A stretch of DNA of 64,000 nt. Origin: Chlorobiaceae bacterium. Its GTDB lineage: Bacteria > Bacteroidota > Ignavibacteria > UBA10030 > SZUA-254. The DNA is taken from the NCBI GenBank assembly GCA_013824245.1, contig PNNN01000018.1, positions 1 to 64,000 of the forward strand, written 5' to 3'. Positions 23,746 to 33,661 of the stretch are shown here, piece after piece (the first letter of the stretch is position 1; every line of letters starts with the position of its first letter). Below the pieces are notes generated by a model that was given only the letters and a program-made list of their open reading frames with translations, had not been told where the DNA came from and searched no databases. Both the position numbers and the translations under genes were made by a program.

Positions 23746-26582
23746 CCACTCACCCACGTGGTTCCGCAGATTGTGCTGTACGGACATTTTGAGCATTCCT
23801 CTTCTAAAAATTCAGTCGGTGCAAATTTCTTATTGATATCTAATATTTCATCCACAAGTTTATAAATAACCGGTTGAACCGAATCAAATATTTTTGCAGG
23901 TGAAGTTTGATCGCCACCAATCGGAAATTCAATTCCTTCATCAAGCTGATTTCTGCCAAGAAATAAATAAGCAGGCGTGATATTCTCAAGCGGAGTACCG
24001 GTTTGCTGATTGTATAAAAGCATATACATCGGCAGTTGAAACGAGCCAATCGCCTCGCGGTATGTTTCTCTATTGTTGATGTCCAATTTATCAAGCCGAA
24101 TTCTGACGCTCTGATCATCTTTGCTTGTTTTATAATCAATGATATAAACATCATCACCACGTGCTTCGATCCTATCAATCTTACCTGTAAATTTAATTCC
24201 CTTACTTTCAACAGTTATTTTCTTCTCTAGGTCTTTTATGATAATTTCTGACTTTTGTATCGCAGAAATCTGATATCCTTCGGTGAACTGCCACAGGTGA
24301 TTTACAATTTGTGTGTGCATCATGAATGTCGGTCCAAGCCAATCTTTACCGTAATCTTCTTCCATTTTCTGCGCAATGATTTCTTCTAGGCGACCCCGTG
24401 TAAGTTTTTCTTTTTCAATTTTCTTTCCCAAAAAAGGTTTGAAATATTCTTCCAACACAGTGTGAATAAGAATCCCGACGTCCAACGCGTCTATCTCATC
24501 GCTGACTTCAGTTTTTTCACGAAGCTGAAGTACGTTTTGATAATAATATTTCAACTGACAGGCGAGATAAACATCAAGCTGAGACGCGCTGTATCTGACT
24601 GTTCGAAGATGATCCACAATTTCTTTTGTTTTATCGATCTCTTTCGGTTTGGGATTTTCTAATTTTACACCGTAACGGATTGTTTGTTCAAACGGAGTAA
24701 GTTTATCAGTTTTCATCTCCTGCTGTTTTTTCCATAACAGTTTCTGAACAAACCTGCTTTTTTCTTTTTTACCATCCTTTTGATTCTCAGTATAAAACAG
24801 GTGAACGTCCTTGGCACTGTGGACAATTAAATCAAAATAATACTCAACTAATTTTTCGCGGTCATGGTATGTTTCAAGCCCTAACATTTTTCTTATATGC
24901 TGTGGAAGAAGCATATCTTCGCCCGGTTTGCCCGGAACAATATCATCGTTAGTATCAATAAAATAGAGTGTATCGAAAGCTAAGGTGCGTGTTTCTAAAA
25001 GTCCAAGCACTTGCAATCCTCGGAGCGGCGTTCCGTGGAATGGAACAGTTTCACTTTCAAGAAAATGCTGCAGAAAAATTATATATCCAGCCGTCTCACC
25101 AAATTTTTCATCCTTGACTAGAGAATGAGCAACCCGATCGAGTGATTCCATCAACCGCTGAACGTAAGGTCTGAAATACGGATGCAAATTCGCCGTGCTT
25201 TCGGTGAATATATAATTGAGAACCTCAATTGCTCGTAGAGCAAAGTCGCCTATCGATTTTATATTAACAAACTTTCGGATTATATTATCGTGAATCGACT
25301 TTAGGTGAGATTTTAACTTCTCAATATCAACACCTTCAACAATTCCTGCCAAGGCATTTGTGCAATCATTGAAATATTCATCGTTATTCTCAATCGTCTC
25401 AAGCGATAATAATGCTTTTGATTTTTCGTCGGCAAGATATTTTTCAAGTTGATGGAACATAATCCGCGTAACATCCGAGCGCTGTCCGTAACGTATATTC
25501 TTCACATAAGGATGAAGAACTACACGCAGGTAAAACGACGCAGAAAACTTTTTATTAAATGCTGTTGCAATTAGCTCTAACAAATTATTGAGAAATCCGT
25601 AAGCCGGCGTGCGTTTAATCGGGTAACCGAGAGCAATGTTATATGTCTCTTCTTTTAATAACGACAATGGAAAATGAATGGTGGGAAATAATGCTTCGGA
25701 CGAAGGCAATACTATTGCCGTGTGATGATCGATCTCATTTCCATTTTCCGTTCGCTTCTGAATCTCCGCAGCAAGCGCATAAACCTGACCGTGTGTATCG
25801 GATGCTTTATAAAAATGGAATGTTGGTTCATTCGTTTTTATGGAATAATCTTTTTCTGTCTCAACATCGAAGCCGAGCGACTTCAACCGTTCAATTAATC
25901 CCATTCCATATTGAAAAATAAATTTTACGTTGTTCTTCTTTTGTAAAATATCAATTATTCTTTTTTCAACATTTGTGAACGCATAAAAGCCGGCGAGAAT
26001 AATTTTTTCATAAGACGAGAAATCAAGCTTTTCAATTTCATCGGCAACTGTGCGATATATCATCGAGCGCGTAACATAATTTCGGCGTTCAACTTCTTCA
26101 TAAAAAATTTTAAAATATTCGCCGCGCGAGTGGAACTTGGCAAACTCAATATTTTGTAAAACTTCTTTCACTCTTCTCGCTGTTTGATTCGCCATCATCA
26201 CTTCTTCTAATTCACCCAACAACTTTAAAGCAACGGGGAAGAAATTGTCGAACGAGTCGTAATGTGAACGACCAAGCCGCTGTTCGGTATTTTTATGAAC
26301 ATCAAACAGAATAGCAACCGCGTCAACCGGCTCTAACACCTGCTGATGATGACCAAGAATATCTCTGTGTAGATATTCAATAAACTCATCCATGGAAAAT
26401 ATTTTTGGCGGGAAAAAGCTTGTAATATCGCGTTCTGCTAACGATTTTCGCAGAAAATGGGCGGGCCGCTTACCCGGGAAAACAATCATTTGATTTGAAT
26501 AATCTTTATCACCGACAGTTAATTCTGTTGCCAAAATTTCGATCAGGTTTTCTTGTGCTGATATAATTTTTACACTGCTCAT
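23730..26582 (-). CDS. AddB/RexB-like helicase-nuclease subunit with PD-(D/E)XK nuclease
   Basis: 950 residues. The C-terminal third is a RecB-type nuclease: SASQLDVYLACQLKYYYQN, GILIHTVLEEYF, GKIDRIEARGDDVYIIDYKT (Asp and Lys of the active site), and C-terminal ECSKCPYSTIC, which with the upstream Cys would bind a 4Fe-4S cluster as in AddB. The N-terminal part is helicase-like without a good Walker A, as usual for AddB. With the next gene's AddA-like product it would process double-strand ends for RecA. Start at 26582 overlaps the AddA-like stop by 4 bp (ATGA). Confidence 0.87.
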   Translation of the reverse strand: MSSVKIISAQENLIEILATELTVGDKDYSNQMIVFPGKRPAHFLRKSLAERDITSFFPPKIFSMDEFIEYLHRDILGHHQQVLEPVDAVAILFDVHKNTEQRLGRSHYDSFDNFFPVALKLLGELEEVMMANQTARRVKEVLQNIEFAKFHSRGEYFKIFYEEVERRNYVTRSMIYRTVADEIEKLDFSSYEKIILAGFYAFTNVEKRIIDILQKKNNVKFIFQYGMGLIERLKSLGFDVETEKDYSIKTNEPTFHFYKASDTHGQVYALAAEIQKRTENGNEIDHHTAIVLPSSEALFPTIHFPLSLLKEETYNIALGYPIKRTPAYGFLNNLLELIATAFNKKFSASFYLRVVLHPYVKNIRYGQRSDVTRIMFHQLEKYLADEKSKALLSLETIENNDEYFNDCTNALAGIVEGVDIEKLKSHLKSIHDNIIRKFVNIKSIGDFALRAIEVLNYIFTESTANLHPYFRPYVQRLMESLDRVAHSLVKDEKFGETAGYIIFLQHFLESETVPFHGTPLRGLQVLGLLETRTLAFDTLYFIDTNDDIVPGKPGEDMLLPQHIRKMLGLETYHDREKLVEYYFDLIVHSAKDVHLFYTENQKDGKKEKSRFVQKLLWKKQQEMKTDKLTPFEQTIRYGVKLENPKPKEIDKTKEIVDHLRTVRYSASQLDVYLACQLKYYYQNVLQLREKTEVSDEIDALDVGILIHTVLEEYFKPFLGKKIEKEKLTRGRLEEIIAQKMEEDYGKDWLGPTFMMHTQIVNHLWQFTEGYQISAIQKSEIIIKDLEKKITVESKGIKFTGKIDRIEARGDDVYIIDYKTSKDDQSVRIRLDKLDINNRETYREAIGSFQLPMYMLLYNQQTGTPLENITPAYLFLGRNQLDEGIEFPIGGDQTSPAKIFDSVQPVIYKLVDEILDINKKFAPTEFLEEECSKCPYSTICGTTWVSGGILE

Positions 26583-29500
26583 TTCATCTCCCGCACTATT
26601 CCTAAATCAACATATGCAAGAACTCCACGAATTTTCTTGTTGTGGTATTTTTCTGCAAGAATTTTCATGTACTCTTTCGCTTGATGGGCGTGTTCACTAT
26701 TCTCAGAACCGGTTTTGAAATCAATCACGGTTACAATATCTGAATCAACATTAATTCTATCGACACGGAACAATGCGCCTGTTGAGCTTACAATTTCTTT
26801 TTCTGTCAAAACAACTCTGTTTGTACGCGCTGTAAAATATTCAATTACATCATCAGTGTTTATAAATTTATGAATGAGAGTATAAGTATCATTGGCATTA
26901 ATTTCTTGATGATATTTGAACTTAATATTTTCCATTGCAGCTTGTATTTGTTTTTCAGGAAATTCCGTTATGAAACTAATCTGCGAAAGAATATCATGAA
27001 TAAAATCGCCGCGCTTTGTTTCTTCTAAGCCGATCTTTGTAAAACTTTTCGTTTGTGAAATACCTCGAGTTCTGGGGAAAATAATTCGCGCTTCTTTTTC
27101 TTCTTCTTCTTTCACCTTAATGGCGTTAGTCCGTTTACCGATTGTGAATCCATTTTCTGGTAAGAACTTCGATGGTTCTTCTTGTTTTCCCTTTACCGAT
27201 AAAACGTACATCTCCTGTTCAGCCCGCGTGAGAGCTACATATAATTTATTCAGATCGTCGAGTTGCCGCAAAATTTCTTTCTTATCATATTTTTCGGAAA
27301 GCTCCGGGTGAAACTCTTTTTGATTTTTCACGACGTGCATTAACTGAATTCCATCATCATCCTCGCGGACAACCATTGAATCGTAATGTGGTTTTGTATC
27401 ATAAAACAACGTGATGACAATTGGAAAACCAAGCCCCTTTGCTTTATGAATAGTCATAACAGTTACCGCGTTTTCAGTTGGCGGAACTGAGATATTCCAC
27501 ATCTCTTCTTCCGATTCATCATCAGCGAAGGCGAGAAAATCTTTCAAGCTCAAACTGCCGCGTCCTTCATAAGCGTTTATTATCTCCAATAATTTTACAA
27601 GCGTTGCTGCTTCATCGGGGAAATTATCAAATAAATTAAACCGTTTATAAACTTCCGCTATCAGATCATAAAGCGGAAGATAGCCAACCATATTGAAAAT
27701 ATGCTCAAAGTTTTTCTCCCACAGTTGCGAATATTGCTCCCGAAAATATGTGTAAAGTGCCTGATGCGATTTCCCGTTTTTTCTGCAATCAAAAAGAAAT
27801 GAATGGAAGTTCGTTGGAACACCCATTTCTTTCAATTCTGCCGATAAAATATCGCTCAGCAAAAACGAAGCAAATGAAAGATCGTCAATGGGTGAATCAA
27901 GAAATTTTAACAGCGACAGAATCTCTCCGATAATCTTTCGTTTGCGTATATCGAGACTGCTGTGCGAAAGAAATTTTATTTCTTCTGCGTTAAGCCATCC
28001 GCTCACCGCAATCACATATTTATTCTGCGGAGTGAGAATTGCTATATCTCCAAGTTTGTAGCCGCGGCTTTGGCAATCGCGAACAATTTCAATAATCGCC
28101 TGCCGCTCAAGCGGAGAATCTGTTGACTCTTCCGGTTTATCAAATTTCTTTACTTCAACGTAACCTTTATTGCGGAGATTCTCTTTGACATTTTGTTTAT
28201 ATGATACAAGTCCGCTTAGGTCGGCAATTTCTTTTTCAATTTGTTGCGGAACGATTTCATGAAATACTTTTTTTGCAAACTCTACCACCGCTTCCGAGCT
28301 GCGGTAGTTTGTATCTAATTCCTGCCTTCGACATTGTGCGGATGGAAATTCTTCTTTTTCTCTCATCCGAGCCATTATTTGCCAGTCGCCGCCGCGGAAT
28401 GAAAAGATTGCCTGCTTCGTGTCTCCAACAAGAAACAGCGTTCCTCCCTTTCCCAGCGATTCTTCAACGAGCGGTCTGAGCGCTGTCCATTGAATCGGCG
28501 ATGTATCTTGAAATTCGTCTATTAGAAAATGATAAATCTGTTCGCCTAAAGAAAAATAAATTTCGGGAAGATCCATCTCAGATATTTTCGACGCGAGCAT
28601 TTTCGTGGCTTCGCTCAGCGCTACCTCGCCGCGCTCTCTCCGCACTTTTTCAATTATCCCGAGAAGATATTGATTCACTTCAACGAACGGCTGATAATAT
28701 TGCAACGACATTGTGAAATAATATTCTCCAACTATCTTCAACAATTCGCTTTGCATCTCCTCAGTTTTTTCCTTAAACGCTGGGAAATTCTTTTCTTTGG
28801 AAGTTAACAAAGCTTTCTGATCTAATGTTTTTCCAATGAGCGAATCAAAATCACCGCTTCGCGCAAAGTCAATAATGTTTTGAAAATTCTTTGCCGTATT
28901 AAAACCGCTCTTCGCTATCGCATCGCCAACTGAGATCAGTTCATTTAATATTTTACCCCGGAGCTCTTCAATAAGACCCCTTTGCGTTTTAGAGATTGAT
29001 TGTCCCGCGTGAGAACTAAGCCGTTTGTAAATATTTTTCACTTCTCTTGAAAGTTTCTCGTTCGGATTCCAAAGAAACTTTTTATCAAAACTTTGATTGC
29101 GGTTGATAATTTCGATTATTTGCTGAAAGATTTTTCGCTTATCCGGGTCGTATCCTAATTCTTGCGCGAGATGTTCAAACGCTTCATCTAAAATCAGGTC
29201 TGAATTAAGAATGACATCGAAAGTAGGCGGCAGACCGAATTCCAACGCCGAGACTTTCATAATCCGCGACAAGAAGCTGTCGATAGTTTGCACCTGAAAA
29301 TCTGAGTAGTTATCGAGGATCCGATCAACCTCTACCCGCGAACGTTCTATGAGTGTTTCAGCGTCCAATCCGACAACTTCTTCCATTTGCTTTAATGTTT
29401 GTTGATTGCCGAGAGATGCTTTCTTTAAAGATTCCAAAACCCGCTGTTTCATCTCGAGGGCGGCATTATTTGTAAAAGTGATGGCAAGAATATTTCTCAG

Positions 29501-29632
29501 ACGGTTGTTCGGTATGTTATCCGAGAGAAGCAGTTGAATAAACCGCATTGTAAGTGCGGTTGTTTTGCCCGAGCCGGCAGAGGCAGAAACAAGTGTGAAG
29601 TTTGGATCTATGTTTTGGGATTTCTTACTCAT
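26579..29632 (-). CDS. AddA/RecB-like UvrD-family helicase-nuclease
   Basis: About 1017 residues from ATG 29632 (MSKKSQNIDPNFTLVSASAG). Walker A is SASAGSGKTTALTMRF, motif Ia NILAITFTNNAALEMKQRVL, motif II FLIDEFQDTSPIQW, motif III LFLVGDTKQAIFSFRGG, motif V VMTIHKAKGLGFPIV and motif VI KLYVALTRAEQEMYV. The C-terminus has a nuclease core FRVDRINVD...VTVIDFKTG. This is the SF1 helicase half of an AddAB-type complex and is translationally coupled to the AddB-like gene. An open frame continues 31 codons upstream to 29725, but that stretch has no family similarity. Confidence 0.9.
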   Translation of the reverse strand: MSKKSQNIDPNFTLVSASAGSGKTTALTMRFIQLLLSDNIPNNRLRNILAITFTNNAALEMKQRVLESLKKASLGNQQTLKQMEEVVGLDAETLIERSRVEVDRILDNYSDFQVQTIDSFLSRIMKVSALEFGLPPTFDVILNSDLILDEAFEHLAQELGYDPDKRKIFQQIIEIINRNQSFDKKFLWNPNEKLSREVKNIYKRLSSHAGQSISKTQRGLIEELRGKILNELISVGDAIAKSGFNTAKNFQNIIDFARSGDFDSLIGKTLDQKALLTSKEKNFPAFKEKTEEMQSELLKIVGEYYFTMSLQYYQPFVEVNQYLLGIIEKVRRERGEVALSEATKMLASKISEMDLPEIYFSLGEQIYHFLIDEFQDTSPIQWTALRPLVEESLGKGGTLFLVGDTKQAIFSFRGGDWQIMARMREKEEFPSAQCRRQELDTNYRSSEAVVEFAKKVFHEIVPQQIEKEIADLSGLVSYKQNVKENLRNKGYVEVKKFDKPEESTDSPLERQAIIEIVRDCQSRGYKLGDIAILTPQNKYVIAVSGWLNAEEIKFLSHSSLDIRKRKIIGEILSLLKFLDSPIDDLSFASFLLSDILSAELKEMGVPTNFHSFLFDCRKNGKSHQALYTYFREQYSQLWEKNFEHIFNMVGYLPLYDLIAEVYKRFNLFDNFPDEAATLVKLLEIINAYEGRGSLSLKDFLAFADDESEEEMWNISVPPTENAVTVMTIHKAKGLGFPIVITLFYDTKPHYDSMVVREDDDGIQLMHVVKNQKEFHPELSEKYDKKEILRQLDDLNKLYVALTRAEQEMYVLSVKGKQEEPSKFLPENGFTIGKRTNAIKVKEEEEKEARIIFPRTRGISQTKSFTKIGLEETKRGDFIHDILSQISFITEFPEKQIQAAMENIKFKYHQEINANDTYTLIHKFINTDDVIEYFTARTNRVVLTEKEIVSSTGALFRVDRINVDSDIVTVIDFKTGSENSEHAHQAKEYMKILAEKYHNKKIRGVLAYVDLGIVREMK

Positions 29633-29882
29633 GCAATGTGAAATGTAAGAAAATTTTGAGTGATATGGAATTTCAAACATGGTGTCCGAGCCACCCCGCT
29701 GTGAGGGAGTTCTACTCCCGAACAAACCAGCAAATATTTCAGAAGCATAATAAGTTTGACATGTTCTAAGATTTTCATTATACTATGCAAAGTTATAAAG
29801 GGGTTATCATTGATTGATATACAATGTCCTGAAAAAATTAGGCGCCCCGTAGCTCAAGCGACTATAAAACGAAAGAAGGAAT

Positions 29883-30434
29883 ATGCCAAAGACTCATTCT
29901 AAGCACACTCATATTCACTTGACAAAACAAGAAATGATTCGGGGAGAGAAGTTGTGTAGGCGGAAAATAGAAACGCTCTGGCGCAAGAACATGAGGGTCG
30001 AGGCGTTAATGTATATGAGCTTGCTAATAGAGCATTTTTTAAAGGAATCCATTTTTGAATTTGAACAAATCCTCGAAGGTTCAGCCATCAGTATGCATGT
30101 TGCTTTCAATCCACGAAGGCTTTACAGCCGAGATGATTTGGAAAATCAACCACTTGGTTACCTCATCAAAGTCTTAGAAGCGTACACTGTTGACAATAAT
30201 CTTATTATGGATCTTCGCCGCTTCTCCAAAGTGAGAAATGAGTGCATCCATAAACTCTTTGGACAAAAAATTAGCATCGTGAATAGAAAACTTACTGGCT
30301 TCGATAAGTTCTTCTATGAATTAGTGGTTCGCCTTGTGCAGTTGCTACTAAGTCAGATTGAACACAAAAAGAAGCATTTTAATTGGATTTGTGATCCTTG
30401 TTTTCAGGAGGTTAGGAAGCAAGTGAAGCTATAA
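29883..30434 (+). CDS. HEPN-like protein of unknown function (probable cassette gene)
   Basis: 183 residues, helical, basic. It carries MRVEALMYMSLLIEHFLK and later KVRNECIHKLFG; the RNxxxH in the latter matches the R-x4-6-H signature of HEPN domains, which in many toxins and CRISPR effectors cut RNA. Some HEPN proteins are not nucleases, so the call is tentative. The ribosome site AAGGA lies 5 bp before ATG. The stop is 17 bp before an attC-like palindrome (30452-30568), the usual layout of an integron gene cassette. Confidence 0.6.
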   Translation: MPKTHSKHTHIHLTKQEMIRGEKLCRRKIETLWRKNMRVEALMYMSLLIEHFLKESIFEFEQILEGSAISMHVAFNPRRLYSRDDLENQPLGYLIKVLEAYTVDNNLIMDLRRFSKVRNECIHKLFGQKISIVNRKLTGFDKFFYELVVRLVQLLLSQIEHKKKHFNWICDPCFQEVRKQVKL

Positions 30435-30451
30435 TTTGTTCGCTGCTCAGC

Positions 30452-30568
30452 GCCTAACACTGAAAACAACAACGTACAAAGCTTGACCACTGTAGCTCGA
30501 TACTTTTGCTCACTGAAATTACTATTGAAGGTTCATAAAAGTATTGTATTGTTTGCCGAATGTTACGC
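30452..30568 (+). repeat. Candidate attC recombination site (site A)
   Basis: R''-like GCCTAAC (30452-30458) and R'-like GTTACGC (30562-30568) bracket 117 bp that is an imperfect palindrome: AACACT..AAAACAACAACGTAC on the left matches the reverse complement of GTATTGTATTGTTTGCCGAATGTT on the right with bulges. An inner pair CGATACTTTTG/ATAAAAGTATTG also pairs. It shares its right half (AAAAGTATTG...TTGTTTGCCGA...GTTA) with site B at 61119-61240. Confidence 0.6.
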
Positions 30569-30589
30569 AATTGCCTTGACAAAAATTAT

Positions 30590-31186
30590 ATGAAACCCAT
30601 ATTTTTCTCAAACCAATCAGAATTTAGAAAGTGGTTAGATAAAAACCACAAAAAGGAAACCGAATTGTTGGTCGGTTATTACAAAGTGGGCAGCGGCAAA
30701 CCGAGCATGAACTGGTCCCAATCGGTAGATCAAGCGCTCTGTTTTGGCTGGATAGACGGGATCCGCAGATCAATTGACAAAGAGAGTTACTGCATCCGCT
30801 TTACGCCAAGAAAATTTTCGAGCAATTGGAGTGCGATAAATATTCAAAAAGTTAAAACACTAATCAAACAACGATTAATGCAGCAAGCAGGGATTGAGGC
30901 GTTTAATAATCGCAAAGAAGAAAAATCAAAAATTTATAGCTTTGAAAGCAGTGCTAAAAAATTTACAGATAATTTTGAAAGTAGGTTTAAGTCAAACAAA
31001 AAGGCATGGGATTTTTTTAAAGTACAAGCGCCGTCATACCAAAAAATGGTTATTCATTGGATTATGTCTGCTAAGCAGGAGCTAACTCAGCTTTCCCGGC
31101 TCAAAAAAACTATTACCGAAAGTAAAAAACAAAAACGACTTTTTGATCAATATAAACAGAGCAAGATAAAAACAACGAACCATTAA
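30590..31186 (+). CDS. YdeI/OmpD-associated family protein
   Basis: 198 residues. The family blocks are visible: FRKWLDKNHKKETELLVGYY, then SMNWSQSVDQALCFGWIDG, RRSIDKESYCIRFTPRKFSS and NWSAINIQKVKTLI, with the C-terminal AKQELTQLSRLKKTITESKK. YdeI-type proteins are linked to resistance to cationic peptides or bacteriocins in other species; the biochemical role is unknown. It begins 22 bp after the R' end of attC-like site A, which is cassette-like spacing. The ATG at 30590 aligns with the family start; an upstream ATG at 30560 overlaps the palindrome. Confidence 0.85.
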   Translation: MKPIFFSNQSEFRKWLDKNHKKETELLVGYYKVGSGKPSMNWSQSVDQALCFGWIDGIRRSIDKESYCIRFTPRKFSSNWSAINIQKVKTLIKQRLMQQAGIEAFNNRKEEKSKIYSFESSAKKFTDNFESRFKSNKKAWDFFKVQAPSYQKMVIHWIMSAKQELTQLSRLKKTITESKKQKRLFDQYKQSKIKTTNH

Positions 31187-31219
31187 CAAGTGCTTACTTT
31201 TCACTTAATGGGATGTTTT

Positions 31220-31930
31220 TCAAATCTTACCAAGCGCCTCATTTATAAATTTTACGAAAGGATATAAATCTTTATAAACTTCTACTATCTTCTTTATAAA
31301 TTTTTCATTCAAACATTCATCAACTTTCCACTCAACGCCGGTATAAAACTGTTTATACTTCAGCCACTCACCCATGAAATGATCGCGCGGATAACCGAGA
31401 GGAATGCGCTGTAACTTTTCACCTTGAATTGTGCCAAACCGTTTTACAAATTTACCATTCTCGATAATACTAAGAAACTCTTTGGATTGCTCGGATATCG
31501 CATCCCGGATTTTCTTTAACTGATCTTTGTCGGGCATGTAGAATCCACCGCCAACATAAATACCATCGGGAGAAATTTCTAAATAAAATCCCGCGCTCTC
31601 CTGCCAATGACCTTTTATATGAAACACAGCGGCTACATGTGTTTTGTACGGAGTCTTATCTTTGCTGAAGCGTGTGTCTTTATAAATGCGAAACATTCCG
31701 CGCTTTGGATTAACATCGATCTCCGGCGCCCACTTAGACATCGGCGCTTTCAGTGAGTCAATCAAACATTGCATCGGGAATTTTGCAAAGTTTTCGTAAT
31801 CAGATTTATGGTCTGCAAACCATGCGCGATTGTTGTTCTTCTTTAAACGAGCGAGAAACTTTATACCTTCTAAAGGAAAACCTTCGAATGGCGGATAAAC
31901 TTCATCGTCCAACTTGAATTCTTTGCTCAT
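31220..31930 (-). CDS. DUF2461 family protein
   Basis: 236 residues matching the DUF2461/TIGR02453 family: FLARLKKNNNRAWFADHKSDYE near the N-terminus, RGMFRIYKDTRFSKDKTPYK and GFYLEISPDGIYVGGGFYMP in the middle. The family is widespread, soluble and without known activity. Its ATG overlaps the murQ stop (ATGA), so it is the last gene of the unit that begins at mnmE or rsmG. Confidence 0.88.
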   Translation of the reverse strand: MSKEFKLDDEVYPPFEGFPLEGIKFLARLKKNNNRAWFADHKSDYENFAKFPMQCLIDSLKAPMSKWAPEIDVNPKRGMFRIYKDTRFSKDKTPYKTHVAAVFHIKGHWQESAGFYLEISPDGIYVGGGFYMPDKDQLKKIRDAISEQSKEFLSIIENGKFVKRFGTIQGEKLQRIPLGYPRDHFMGEWLKYKQFYTGVEWKVDECLNEKFIKKIVEVYKDLYPFVKFINEALGKI

Positions 31931-32889
31931 AATTTTGCTTCTTCAATTGCTGCTCTCACAAATCCGTTTGCATTTTTTAAACGAGCGCGGGCTTGTGTGG
32001 CTGTAATGTTTCGTTTTATCATAACAATCGCGGTTTTCACATGTCCGCCTGATTTTGTTAGGTATGTTGTGGCTGTTTCATAATCCACGTTTGTAACCGT
32101 CATTATTACGCGCTTTGCTCTTTCCTGGAGTTTTTTGCTGTTCATTTTTAAATCAACCATCATGTTCTCGTACACTTTCCCAAGTCGAATCATCGCCGTG
32201 GTTGTAATCATATTCAGCACCATTTTTTGCGCCGTGCCCGATTTCATTCGGGTTGAGCCGGCAAGAACTTCGGGACCAACGTCGACACAAATTGCAACAT
32301 CTAAATTATTTTTCAGATTTCGCACTTCCAGCTTGCTAAGCAAACGGCGGGGATTGGTTGTAACAAGAATTGTTTTAGAATGAATTCGTTTTGCCTCAGT
32401 AATTGCTGCAATTACATATGGAGTCCGCATGCTTGCCGCAACACCACAAACAACATCTTTTTTATTCAGATTGATTTTTTTCAGATCGTTTAGAGCGGCG
32501 TTGGAATCATCCTCTGCTCCCTCCTGAGAACGAAATACTGCTTTAGCACCGCCGGCTATTATTCCCACGATTAATTGCGGATCTGTCCCAAACGTTGGTG
32601 GACATTCTGCCGCTTCAAGAATTCCAAGTCGGCCGCTTGTTCCCGCGCCAATAAAAAATAACCTTCCTCCATTGACGAATGAATCAAGAACTAACTGTGT
32701 CGCTCCTTCGATATGCTTCAATTCTTTGTTTACTGCTAACGCAACTTGTTTATCTTCATTGTTTATTATTTTTAAAATGGTTTTGGTGGACACGATATCT
32801 ATCTTCAAAGATTTTTTATTGCGTCCTTCGGTTGATAAGGAATTTAGCATGTTAAAAATATTTTTTTTGTTTTCCATATTATTTCTCAT
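31927..32889 (-). CDS. murQ: N-acetylmuramic acid 6-phosphate etherase
   Basis: 320 residues with the SIS sugar-isomerase domain: LFFIGAGTSGRLGILEAAECPPTFG (N-terminal phosphate-binding loop with catalytic Glu in the EAAECPPTFG segment) and GPEVLAGSTRMKSGTAQKMVLN. It cleaves the lactyl ether of MurNAc-6-P to GlcNAc-6-P during cell-wall recycling. The ATG at 32889 overlaps the rsmG stop (ATGA), favouring this start over one four codons downstream. Confidence 0.95.
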   Translation of the reverse strand: MRNNMENKKNIFNMLNSLSTEGRNKKSLKIDIVSTKTILKIINNEDKQVALAVNKELKHIEGATQLVLDSFVNGGRLFFIGAGTSGRLGILEAAECPPTFGTDPQLIVGIIAGGAKAVFRSQEGAEDDSNAALNDLKKINLNKKDVVCGVAASMRTPYVIAAITEAKRIHSKTILVTTNPRRLLSKLEVRNLKNNLDVAICVDVGPEVLAGSTRMKSGTAQKMVLNMITTTAMIRLGKVYENMMVDLKMNSKKLQERAKRVIMTVTNVDYETATTYLTKSGGHVKTAIVMIKRNITATQARARLKNANGFVRAAIEEAKL

Positions 32890-33635
32890 GGAATAATGAT
32901 CACAATTTTTTTATCGGGATTAAGCGCAGAAATGGGTTCTTCGAAAATCAATGGATAAACAGAGATGTTAGTCGGATGATATTTAGCTTGTGTTCTGTTG
33001 ATTTCGTCCTGAATATCTCCGCCCTTCCAAAAGATATATGATCCGGGTGGAATCATTTTTTTATCCTGTTGTTTTTCATCCGTTTTTTCTTCAGATGCCG
33101 TCACTTTTTTCAGAAGCGGCTTAGACCATTTTATTAGTTCATCGATTGGTGCAACCGCGCGGGCTAAAATATAATCGAATGAATTCACGAAACTGCTTTG
33201 CTTGGTCATTTCTTCAACCCTTGCATTTACAACCTGAACATTCGTGAGCGACATTCTTTCAACTATATCTCTTACTGCTAAACATTTTTTTTTGATTGAA
33301 TCAACAAGTATGAACCTAATAGATGAATTAAAAATTGCAATCGGTAATCCGGGCAACCCGCCACCGGTGCCGATATCAATTATCGTAGAATTGCTTTTCA
33401 GCTCCCACTCAAATAACAAAGACAACGAAATTATGATGTGTCGGCTCCAAATATTTAATTCATCGTTTCTTGATATCAAATTAATTTTTTGATTCCACTC
33501 AAGCAAAAGTCGAACATATTCTTGAAGTTGTATTATCTGATCATCAGTACAACTTCGAGTTTTTGTTTTTATTAAATCAATAATATTTAAATTCGAGTTT
33601 AAAATATTTGTTTCATTTATTACCACGTAAACCAT
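32886..33635 (-). CDS. rsmG: 16S rRNA (guanine527-N7)-methyltransferase RsmG
   Basis: 249 residues. SAM motif I is IIDIGTGGGLPGLPIAI, followed by FILVDSIKKKCLAVRDIV and the ARAVAPIDEL motif typical of GidB/RsmG. It methylates G527 in the 530 loop of 16S rRNA. A short extension with KTDEKQQDKK near residue 185 is unusual. Position after mnmG near the origin is the classic gidA-gidB arrangement; 48 bp separate them and contain a parS-like palindrome. Confidence 0.94.
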   Translation of the reverse strand: MVYVVINETNILNSNLNIIDLIKTKTRSCTDDQIIQLQEYVRLLLEWNQKINLISRNDELNIWSRHIIISLSLLFEWELKSNSTIIDIGTGGGLPGLPIAIFNSSIRFILVDSIKKKCLAVRDIVERMSLTNVQVVNARVEEMTKQSSFVNSFDYILARAVAPIDELIKWSKPLLKKVTASEEKTDEKQQDKKMIPPGSYIFWKGGDIQDEINRTQAKYHPTNISVYPLIFEEPISALNPDKKIVIIIP

Positions 33636-33661
33636 TGTTATTTAATGACATATCTATATGC

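Noticed and set aside
29633-29725. 31-codon N-terminal extension of the AddA-like protein
   Set aside because: GSRTPSQRGGSDT-type sequence precedes a normal helicase start and resembles a translated intergenic repeat.
29843-29875. tRNA-like 5' piece (GCGCCCCGTAGCTCAAGCG) upstream of the HEPN-like gene
   Set aside because: It resembles the acceptor/D-arm start of a tRNA, but no anticodon or T arm follows and the coding gene begins 30 bp later. At most a remnant.
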